Source: an uncultured Lachnospiraceae bacterium (GTDB lineage: Bacteria > Bacillota > Clostridia > Lachnospirales > Lachnospiraceae). Taken from it: a stretch of DNA of 35,696 nt. Positions within the stretch are counted from its first letter, which is position 1, and every line of letters begins with the position of its first letter. The position numbers and the translations under genes are program-made. Under the pieces are notes generated by a model. The model saw only the letters and a program-made list of their open reading frames with translations. It did no database searches and was not told where the DNA came from. The DNA lies in contig CACXFV010000020.1 in the NCBI GenBank assembly GCA_902767015.1, positions 1 through 35,696 of the forward strand, read 5' to 3'. This document shows positions 8,684-17,065 of the stretch, one piece after another.

Positions 8684-9154
8684 TTACTTTTCAGCTTTCT
8701 CAAGCGCTTTTTCTGTCGCATTTCTTATTCCCAAGGAACTAAAGGTTGCGCCGCAGACTGTGTCTGGGTCAGTGGACTGCCCAGCAATAATTTTATCTAT
8801 GATTTCCTTCGCCATATCTAAATAAGCTCCATCCTCACCATCCGCTTTGGTCACTGATATGTTTGTTATCATATCTTTTTCTATAGTTACAACTACCGTA
8901 ATATCTCCCCCAAAGCCTTGTGCTGTTCCTTCATAAACCCCATCATTATAAATCAGCTCAACCTCATGATCCTCATCTGATTGATTTGCCACCACGCTAT
9001 AGTAATACTCAACTACCTGATTAGCACTCTTAAGCTCTGCATTCAATCTGGCAATCTCATTATCTTTTGCTCTTAATCTGACAGTCATGTTATAACTGAT
9101 TATGAACGTTACTATTGACAGCACACTAAATGCTCTTATTGCTAAATCTTTCAA
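8684..9154 (-). CDS. Membrane-anchored single FMN-binding domain protein
   Basis: A 156-residue protein: an N-terminal membrane anchor (about 7-25), a short coiled coil (27-47), then one FMN_bind domain (about 71-152). The flavinylation motif reads DTVCGAT (131-137); Thr137 would carry FMN, with Cys where Ser or Thr is usual. The start codon is TTG: an AAGGAGG site lies 7 bases upstream of the TTG at 9154 and no ATG fits. About 100 bases separate it from the four-site FMN protein upstream, and the 4Fe-4S gene follows after 13 bases. It resembles RnfG/NqrC-type domains in isolation. Substrate of the ApbE encoded in this cluster, by inference. Confidence 0.82.
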   Translation of the reverse strand: MKDLAIRAFSVLSIVTFIISYNMTVRLRAKDNEIARLNAELKSANQVVEYYYSVVANQSDEDHEVELIYNDGVYEGTAQGFGGDITVVVTIEKDMITNISVTKADGEDGAYLDMAKEIIDKIIAGQSTDPDTVCGATFSSLGIRNATEKALEKAEK

Positions 9155-9255
9155 GAGTATTCCTCCTTAGTCTGTAATATTTTGCACATAGATCAATTAA
9201 TCCGCTGCCTCTCCTCTTAATGTCTCTTTTCGAACCTTCCTCTTTGTTTTGATAT

Positions 9256-10989
9256 TTATTCCCCCCGCATGTTGCTTTTGCCTGCGATTCTTGCTTCCTC
9301 TAATGCCATTTGACATGCTTCCAGAATTGATTTTGATGAACATGTCGCACCTGACACGGTATCTATTCCCTCAATTGTTCCTTCATCGGTAATTTTTTTG
9401 ACCATCCCGGCTATTCTTGAGGTTCCGGCGGATGCACGCCTTATAAAGCTGTCATTTGAAGAATCGCCATCTCCCTCAATATCTGTGATTTCTACTATCT
9501 TATCTGCCAAAACTCTGACTTTCACTGTAAGGTTATATTCTTCAAACATCTCGTCTTCATCCGGCGAACATATCACACTAATCTGGTAAATTCCATCATT
9601 GTATATCCTGTGTGTACTCTCCTGATTGTCACTGACGTTATCATTCTCTTCACAATTTCCATTCTCTTCACTATTTTGATCTTCTTCATCATTTTCATCT
9701 TTATCTGTCATATCGCCTATATCGTTGTCATCATCATTACTATTTGTGTTCTCACCATCATTATTTTGTTTTTCTGCCTGCTCTGTCGCTTCTTTAGCAA
9801 AGTTCAAAGCCTCTTCTATCACTTCAATGATTCCCTCTGAACTAAATGTAGCCCCTGATACTGTGTCAACCTCAGTTGTCTGTTTTTCTATTACCTTATC
9901 GATCAATGTAACTGCTCTGTTAGAGAATACATCATCATCATCTGTACTTAGGATCTTCACTGCCGTCAGTGTATGATCCTTCATCTCAACTGACACTTTC
10001 ACCTCGCCAGAGAAGCCTTCGCCACTTCCGTAATATACTCCATGAATATATGGAATTGTTCCGCTCACTTCAGGTGTTGCATCACCAGAAGATGTATTGT
10101 CTTTTAATGAATTATCTCCTGCTCCCTTTCCATTATTATTGCCACCATTGTCGTTACTATGTCCATTATGATTTTCGCCGATATTTTGATATGAACTTTC
10201 ATTATCATAAGGAGTTACATAATTTTCCAGACCTTTTACTTCTTCAGAATGATTCATTACCGCCTGACTGATTGCCTTTGCTGCAGCCTCTATTATTCCT
10301 TTGGAACTATAGGTTGCACCTGATACTGTATCTACTCTTACACTCTGCCTGTTGACTATATCCTTCAAAATTGGTGATGCCATTTCTATAAATTCTTCTC
10401 CATCTACAGTTGAAACTATCTCCGCAGATATTATTTTGCTATCAGCAATGTGCCCCACCTCATTACTCATATGTAATGCATCGGCGACAGCCTCTATAAT
10501 TCCTCTTGAGCTGTAGGTTGCCCCTGATATAATATCTACATCTATGCTCTGACTGCTTATCATTTTATTCATCACATTTCTTGCACGATTAAAAAATGCC
10601 TCGTCATCTCCATGACTTAAAATCTCAATATCTGCTATCTTTTTGTCTTTAATCTGCACAGCCACTCTGATAGTTCCTGAAAATCCTGTTCCTGCGCCTT
10701 CATATATACCATCCTCCAGATCAAAGCTGCCTTGAATACCCTCAAGATTGACAGCGCTGTCACTATTTTCTGCCTCATCCTTATTGTCAGCTTTGATTTC
10801 AATTTCCCTGTCTTTTATTTTAATGTGTTGTTCAGCCGCATCATCATTTTCAATCATCCGCCCTTCGAATGCCTGCACCTGATATATAGGAGCATCATAC
10901 CCTGTCAACGATATTCCGATACAGGTACCAACTAATATGACCGGAATAACCGGTGCAAATACAGATATTTTTTTTGATTTTTCTTTCAT
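9256..10989 (-). CDS. Multi-domain extracytoplasmic FMN-binding protein with four flavinylation sites
   Basis: A 577-residue protein with an N-terminal membrane anchor (about 9-30) and four ApbE-type acceptor motifs: DIISGAT (152-158), DTVSGAT (220-226), DTVSGAT (375-381) and DTVSGAT (543-549). FMN_bind domains 1, 3 and 4 are complete (about 93-173, 316-396, 463-565). The second (about 184-243) lacks the GxYxGxGxGFxG front part. Asn/Gly/Asp/Glu-rich linkers (250-310 and 405-460) separate them. The protein could act as a flavin wire carrying electrons outward. It starts 2 bases after the apbE stop, with GGAG inside the apbE end, so the two are translationally linked. FMN_bind repeats in one chain are a known theme of Gram-positive extracellular electron transfer. 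Confidence 0.88.
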   Translation of the reverse strand: MKEKSKKISVFAPVIPVILVGTCIGISLTGYDAPIYQVQAFEGRMIENDDAAEQHIKIKDREIEIKADNKDEAENSDSAVNLEGIQGSFDLEDGIYEGAGTGFSGTIRVAVQIKDKKIADIEILSHGDDEAFFNRARNVMNKMISSQSIDVDIISGATYSSRGIIEAVADALHMSNEVGHIADSKIISAEIVSTVDGEEFIEMASPILKDIVNRQSVRVDTVSGATYSSKGIIEAAAKAISQAVMNHSEEVKGLENYVTPYDNESSYQNIGENHNGHSNDNGGNNNGKGAGDNSLKDNTSSGDATPEVSGTIPYIHGVYYGSGEGFSGEVKVSVEMKDHTLTAVKILSTDDDDVFSNRAVTLIDKVIEKQTTEVDTVSGATFSSEGIIEVIEEALNFAKEATEQAEKQNNDGENTNSNDDDNDIGDMTDKDENDEEDQNSEENGNCEENDNVSDNQESTHRIYNDGIYQISVICSPDEDEMFEEYNLTVKVRVLADKIVEITDIEGDGDSSNDSFIRRASAGTSRIAGMVKKITDEGTIEGIDTVSGATCSSKSILEACQMALEEARIAGKSNMRGE

Positions 10990-10991
10990 CT

Positions 10992-12080
10992 CTAATCTCC
11001 ACCAATAATCGTAATGTCTAAATCACTTTTAAAATCTGTTGCAATTCCTTGCGTCACAAGCAGTCGACCATCTTCTGTATATAATATAGTGTCAAATTCT
11101 GCTTGATGTTCCTGCCAATAATCTATTGCACCGTCCCTGCCCATTATAAAAAGTGATGTTGACAGGCAATCCGCCATTGTCCCATCCGCACACACAATTG
11201 TAACAGAAATAAGTCCACTCCGGGCAGGATATCCGGTGTCAGGATTGAGAATGTGGTGATATCTCTCTCCATTTTCTTCAAAATATCTTTCGTACCCTCC
11301 TGATGTTATGACCGCTCTGTCATGTGTACTTAAGACTCCTATGTAATTCTCTTCATCAAGCGGATCTTGTATGGCAACACGCCATTCACTGCCATCTGCC
11401 TTGGTTCCTAATACCTGAACATTGCCACCATGATTCACAATTCCACTCTTAATTCCACAATTCATGAATATGTCCATTATTCTTGCCGAAGTATATCCCT
11501 TTGCAATTCCACCAAAATCAATTTTCATGCCATCTATTTCATATGTGACACTGGATTTGCTCTTATCAAAGCTAATTTTTGAAAAATCTGTGAGCTTTAG
11601 CAGGTCGTTAATCTTTTCTTTCTCCGGCACCTTGTATTCCCCGCTGGCAAAGCCGCATTCTTCAACAATCGGATATATGGCTACATCAAATCTTTTATCA
11701 GTGCTGTCATATACCTCTGCGGCTCTTCCTAACAGATATGCTACATCCTCAGAAACCTTTCCTCCACCATTACTGTTAAGCTTTTGAATCTCACTTCCGT
11801 CTGCAGTAGCTGATAAAAGTCCGTCTAATCTTTTTATCTCATCAACTGCCTGTGAGACCGCTTCATCTGCATTGCTTCCGTATGCCTGAACAGTCATATA
11901 GGTATCCATCGCAAATATATCCCGACTTGCCAGATAGTCATCAGACTTGGAAGTTTCAGAAGTTAATGATCCTCCTGATGCATCGTCAGGCTTACTATTT
12001 TTTGACGATGCCCGACATGCTGTTACAAAAAAACATAAAAGTATTAAATATATGATTATAGTATTTTTTGTCAATTGCAT
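10992..12080 (-). CDS. apbE: FAD:protein FMN transferase, lipoprotein
   Basis: A 362-residue ApbE-family flavin transferase, which splits FAD and esterifies FMN to Thr or Ser of FMN_bind motifs outside the membrane. The N-terminus is a lipoprotein signal with lipobox VTAC (Cys22). Family blocks are all present: FAMDTYMTVQAYG, DFGGIAKGYTSARI, GIVNHGGNVQVLG, a VITSGGYERYF block followed by YHHILNPDTGYPARSG, and GTMADCLSTSLFIMG with the metal-binding Asp and Thr region. It is the first gene of the redox cluster, followed directly by its likely substrate. The SD before the ATG is weak. A candidate promoter lies at 12160-12187. Very secure assignment. Confidence 0.95.
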   Translation of the reverse strand: MQLTKNTIIIYLILLCFFVTACRASSKNSKPDDASGGSLTSETSKSDDYLASRDIFAMDTYMTVQAYGSNADEAVSQAVDEIKRLDGLLSATADGSEIQKLNSNGGGKVSEDVAYLLGRAAEVYDSTDKRFDVAIYPIVEECGFASGEYKVPEKEKINDLLKLTDFSKISFDKSKSSVTYEIDGMKIDFGGIAKGYTSARIMDIFMNCGIKSGIVNHGGNVQVLGTKADGSEWRVAIQDPLDEENYIGVLSTHDRAVITSGGYERYFEENGERYHHILNPDTGYPARSGLISVTIVCADGTMADCLSTSLFIMGRDGAIDYWQEHQAEFDTILYTEDGRLLVTQGIATDFKSDLDITIIGGD

Positions 12081-12128
12081 ATTTTCACTTGAAAGTATCT
12101 CCTGTCACCGACTATTATTCGATGCAAT

Positions 12129-12140
12129 TAACTATAGTTA
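12129..12140. promoter_or_regulatory. 12-bp perfect palindrome in the apbE leader
   Basis: TAACTATAGTTA is a perfect palindrome at 12129-12140, just downstream of the predicted apbE promoter, where a repressor operator would sit. No regulator gene for it is adjacent. Short palindromes arise by chance in AT-rich DNA. Confidence 0.3.
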
Positions 12141-12159
12141 GTTTAGCATAACTCCACTT

Positions 12160-12187
12160 AGGATAACACAGTCTATTTTTTTGTCAA
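12160..12187 (-). promoter_or_regulatory. Sigma-A type promoter for the apbE redox cluster
   Basis: On the minus strand TTGACA (12187-12182) and TATCCT (12165-12160) are 16 bases apart. Transcription would begin near 12153, giving a leader of about 70 bases before apbE. It lies in the 350-base divergent gap between apbE and the symporter gene; the rest of that gap holds the palindrome and the symporter leader. Confidence 0.6.
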
Positions 12188-12306
12188 TATTGTTTTTTTG
12201 TAGAATTTTGTCATCAAGTTCCTGCATGTAACAGTCTAAAAGAAACCTTTTTGTCTATATTCATGTTCCTGGCTCAACGGTTACCCCATAATTGATAAAT
12301 TTCTTA

Positions 12307-12336
12307 TTGCATTTAATATTGGTTACATGATATAGT
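12307..12336 (+). promoter_or_regulatory. Candidate promoter for the symporter gene
   Basis: TTGCAT (12307-12312) and TATAGT (12331-12336) are 18 bases apart on the plus strand. The start would fall close to the hairpin at 12350-12387. Confidence 0.45.
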
Positions 12337-12349
12337 TCTAATGGCATTT

Positions 12350-12387
12350 TTTAATTGCAAATCACTCATTTGAATTTGGCAATTAAA
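12350..12387 (+). promoter_or_regulatory. Inverted repeat in the symporter leader
   Basis: TTTAATTGC (12350-12358) and GCAATTAAA (12379-12387) are perfect arms of 9 bases, extended by AAAT/ATTT with one bulged G. The repeat ends 27 bases before the SD at 12414-12420, so it could be an operator at the transcript start or an RNA hairpin affecting translation. Confidence 0.45.
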
Positions 12388-12430
12388 CGATTCCAAAAAA
12401 TACTTAATGATTCAAAGGAGATTGACACTA

Positions 12431-13972
12431 ATGACACTAATGAAACTTGTAGTTCTAATTATTTACTTTGCCATATTAATCGGCATTGGTCTGTATTGCA
12501 GAAAACACGCAACAGATGTAAACGGATTTGTACTGGGTGGCCGTTCAGTTGGCCCATGGCTTACTGCATTTGCTTATGGTACCTCTTACTTTTCAGCTGT
12601 TGTGTTTGTAGGCTATGCCGGTCAGTTTGGCTGGAAGTACGGTATCGCTGCTACCTGGGCCGGAATAGGCAATGCCATTATCGGTTCACTTTTGGCATGG
12701 GTAGTTCTCGGAAGAAGAACACGTATTATGAGCCAGCATCTTGACGCAGCAACCATGCCACAGTTTTTCGAAAAAAGATTTGGCAGTAAGGCATTAAAAA
12801 TCGGTGCATCTGTCATCATCTTTATTTTTCTTATCCCTTATACCGCATCACTGTATAATGGTCTTTCAAGACTTTTTGGGATGGCATTTGATATTGATTA
12901 CTCTGTCTGTATCATCATTATGGCAGTACTCACTGCGATATATGTGATCGCAGGCGGATATATGGCAACCGCCATTAACGATTTTATTCAGGGTATCATT
13001 ATGCTCTTTGGAATTGTGATCATTATCGCTGCCGTTATTAACAGCAAAGGTGGTCTTATGGCTGCGCTTGACGGACTTGCCAGGATTTCTGATGAGTCGG
13101 TTTCCACTATCCCGGGTGTATTTGCCTCCTTCTTAGGTCCTGATCCGCTCAACCTCATGTTTGTAGTGATCCTTACTTCTCTGGGAACTTGGGGACTGCC
13201 TCAAATGGTGCAGAAATTTTATTCTATTAAAAATGAAGACTCTATCAAGAAAGGAACCATTATTTCCACATTATTTGCACTTGTAGTCGCAGGAGGATGT
13301 TACTTCCTTGGTGGATTCGGTCGTCTGTTCTCCGATCAGATAGATGTGCAGTCAAATGGATTTGACTCCATTATTCCAACGATGTTATCAAATCTGTCAC
13401 CAATTTTGATCGCACTTGTGGTAATTTTGGTATTATCTGCGTCAATGTCCACACTTTCATCACTGGTAATTGCCTCAAGTTCAACACTTACGATTGACTT
13501 TTTAAAAGACAACTTCATTAAAAAAATGAGTGATAAAAAGCAGGTATTATTTATTCGTATTTTCATTGTTGTATTTATTGCCATTTCCTCTGTTCTTGCA
13601 CTGATACAATATAAAAACAATGTGACTTTTATTGCTCAGCTCATGGGTGTTTCATGGGGTGCCCTTGCCGGTTCATTCCTTGCACCATTTATGTATTCAC
13701 TCTACTCAAAGAATGTTTCAAAAATTTCCTGCTGGGTATGCTTTATATTCAGTTCCGTACTCATGGTGGCAAATATCTTCTGGCGTGAGAGCTTTCCGGA
13801 AATTATCCAGTCACCTATTAATTGTGGTGCCATCGCAATGATCGTTGGTTTGGTCATTGTTCCAATCATCAGTTTATTCACTCCTAAACCGGATAAAGCA
13901 CTGGTGGATGATGCGTTTGCAGGCTATACCAAAAAGACAACGGTGGAACAGAAGACGGCACTTGGCGACTAA
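12431..13972 (+). CDS. Sodium:solute symporter (SSS family)
   Basis: A 513-residue multi-pass protein with about 13 hydrophobic segments. Family features: an N-terminal helix followed by DVNGFVLGGRSVGPWLTAFA and YGTSYFSAVVFVGYAGQFGW (first core helix, where Na+ ligands lie), and LVLSASMSTLSSLVIASSST, the SSS signature with the second Na+ site. The nearest type is PutP/pantothenate-like but the solute cannot be told. The start at 12431 has AAAGGAG 10 bases upstream. The ORF extends to an ATG at 12407, but that lies ahead of the SD. A second ATG at 12440 comes from a direct repeat (ACACTAATG twice). It is divergent from the redox cluster and convergent with the atp operon. Confidence 0.88.
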   Translation: MTLMKLVVLIIYFAILIGIGLYCRKHATDVNGFVLGGRSVGPWLTAFAYGTSYFSAVVFVGYAGQFGWKYGIAATWAGIGNAIIGSLLAWVVLGRRTRIMSQHLDAATMPQFFEKRFGSKALKIGASVIIFIFLIPYTASLYNGLSRLFGMAFDIDYSVCIIIMAVLTAIYVIAGGYMATAINDFIQGIIMLFGIVIIIAAVINSKGGLMAALDGLARISDESVSTIPGVFASFLGPDPLNLMFVVILTSLGTWGLPQMVQKFYSIKNEDSIKKGTIISTLFALVVAGGCYFLGGFGRLFSDQIDVQSNGFDSIIPTMLSNLSPILIALVVILVLSASMSTLSSLVIASSSTLTIDFLKDNFIKKMSDKKQVLFIRIFIVVFIAISSVLALIQYKNNVTFIAQLMGVSWGALAGSFLAPFMYSLYSKNVSKISCWVCFIFSSVLMVANIFWRESFPEIIQSPINCGAIAMIVGLVIVPIISLFTPKPDKALVDDAFAGYTKKTTVEQKTALGD

Positions 13973-14080
13973 ATTTTGTGCCGACACATATAATTTAGTG
14001 TTTTCAAAGCCAAATTTTCCCTGACTGCTTACTATCCGACCTGCTTTAGTGAAGGCGGTATAAGTGGAATAAAGATGTAT

Positions 14081-14177
14081 AAAAAAGCTGTTGTATCCGG
14101 CAGGATAACTACAATGACAGTGCCATTATAGAAAATTGACACTATGTTGTGTTCATCGCCTGATTCAACAGCCTCTT
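14081..14177. terminator. Candidate bidirectional terminator with a long loop
   Basis: GCTGTTG (14087-14093) pairs with CAACAGC (14166-14172). On the minus strand the stem is followed by six T, on the plus strand by CTCTTTTT. It lies between the convergent symporter and atpC genes. The roughly 70-base loop holds smaller pairings such as TATCC/GGATA, so the structure is less certain than a simple hairpin. Confidence 0.4.
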
Positions 14178-14195
14178 TTTAGGTTACAGTTCTTA

Positions 14196-14609
14196 TTAAT
14201 GAATATCAAACTTTTCGATTCCCCTCAGCCTTGCCATGGCTCTGGCAAGTGAAGCACTGGATACATTGTATTCCATGATGCTCTGCTTTTGTCTTAACTG
14301 GTCCTTCGCCCTCTCCAGCGCCGCTTCGGCTCTGAATTTATCTATCTCTTCCGGTTTCTCCGCAGAATATACAAATACATCTGCCTTATTATTATCCACT
14401 TTAATGAGGCCGTCCGAGACAATAGCAACATGATTCACCCCATCGGGTGTCCTGAAATGAATCTCACCCACATCAATACAGGAAGTAATTGACTCATGAT
14501 TCGCCATGATTGCCATCTGCCCGTCAAAGGCAGGATATATCAATATTTCGCACGGACCCTCGTAGAAAACCCTGTTACAGGCGATTACCTTTAGTGTAAA
14601 TGTATTCAT
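14196..14609 (-). CDS. atpC: ATP synthase F1 epsilon subunit
   Basis: A 137-residue epsilon subunit: N-terminal beta-sandwich (FTLKVIACNRVFYEG, then a DGQMAIMANHESITSCIDVG block) and a C-terminal two-helix hairpin (EAALERAKDQLRQK onward). The start at 14609 is chosen because GAGG lies just upstream and MNTFTLKVI matches the family start. An ATG at 14645 adds 12 residues without an SD. It is the last gene of the atp operon. The C-terminal helices are present, so the inhibitory role on hydrolysis may be kept. Confidence 0.93.
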   Translation of the reverse strand: MNTFTLKVIACNRVFYEGPCEILIYPAFDGQMAIMANHESITSCIDVGEIHFRTPDGVNHVAIVSDGLIKVDNNKADVFVYSAEKPEEIDKFRAEAALERAKDQLRQKQSIMEYNVSSASLARAMARLRGIEKFDIH

Positions 14610-14686
14610 AGTTACCTCATTTCCATGGCTTTGATTACTCTCCATCTATTCTGATTCTGATATCCTGCTGCTGAACTGCTGCCGCG

Positions 14687-16093
<1,407 letters not shown>

Positions 16094-17059
16094 TCATTTC
16101 TGCATTGCACTCAGCGCCATAGCCTTTTTCTTTTTCTTCTTTCTAAGTGCCTTTGCACCGCCTATTACCTCCGTAATCTCCTGCGTAATCGCCGCCTGTC
16201 TTATACGATTATACTGTATAGAAAGCTCGCGAAGCATCGATTCGGCATTATTCGTTGCTGCCTGCATAGCTATCATTCTGCAATTTTCCTCGCTGGCACT
16301 GCTCTCAACCAGCGCGCCGTACATATAACCTGTAATATAATTGTATACGATCCTTTCCAGTACCCTCTTTGGCGACGGGTAAATCAAAAACCAGTCATCT
16401 GCATGCTCCAACTCTCCATCTGCATACATACCGACCCCCGCACTCTTTATCATTTCCTGTTTGATAAATTCATGGGTCTTCAAAGGGAGAAGCTGCTCAA
16501 AAGTAACTTCCTCCCGCATACTGTTAATCATTCTGGTATATACAATATACACTTCATCCAGTTCTTCTCTTTTATATAAGTCCACTATTCGTTCCGTGAT
16601 AACCCTGGCTCTGTGAATTGACGGATTATTTGCTGAGAAAAGAAAGGATTCATCCAACGGATACCCCTGTGAACGAAAGTAATGCCTTCCCACTTCTCCC
16701 ACAACATACATATGCAGGTCGTCAGCATTCTCCACCTGTTTTACTGCTTCCTTTATGACATTATGATTATAGGCTCCTGCCATACCTTTATCGCCCGTTA
16801 CGACAATATAGCCCTTTTTCTTAATCTTCTCTCTCTTATCTTTTTCCCTGTTATCAAAATATAAATGCTGCATATCGGGGAAATGGCATAAAATGCTTGT
16901 AATCTGCTCCTGAAGCCCATAAAAGAAGGGTGCCGTATCCTCCCTCTTCTGTCTCGCTTTTCGAAGTTTCATAGAAGACATCATGTACATCGCTTTGGTG
17001 ATTTTCATGGTATCCTTAATACTCTTTATTCGGTTTTGGATTTCTCTTGCATTGGCCAT
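16094..17059 (-). CDS. atpG: ATP synthase F1 gamma subunit
   Basis: A 321-residue gamma subunit. The N-terminal helix (REIQNRIKSIKDTMKITKAM) and the C-terminal helix (RIRQAAITQEITEVIGGAKAL) that make the central shaft are both clear, with the Rossmann-like middle between (VVTGDKGMAGAYN). It is about 30 residues longer than usual. Part of this is a tail after GGAKAL consisting of a run of basic residues (RKKKKKK) and AMALSAMQK. That tail would lie near the top of the alpha-beta barrel. The start is 6 bases after the atpA stop, with GGGAG upstream. Confidence 0.95.
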   Translation of the reverse strand: MANAREIQNRIKSIKDTMKITKAMYMMSSMKLRKARQKREDTAPFFYGLQEQITSILCHFPDMQHLYFDNREKDKREKIKKKGYIVVTGDKGMAGAYNHNVIKEAVKQVENADDLHMYVVGEVGRHYFRSQGYPLDESFLFSANNPSIHRARVITERIVDLYKREELDEVYIVYTRMINSMREEVTFEQLLPLKTHEFIKQEMIKSAGVGMYADGELEHADDWFLIYPSPKRVLERIVYNYITGYMYGALVESSASEENCRMIAMQAATNNAESMLRELSIQYNRIRQAAITQEITEVIGGAKALRKKKKKKAMALSAMQK

Positions 17060-17065
17060 GTGTCA

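Noticed and set aside
12081-12430. Riboswitch in the apbE-symporter gap
   Set aside because: I looked for FMN, cobalamin, SAM and T-box signatures and saw none; only simple hairpins and promoters.
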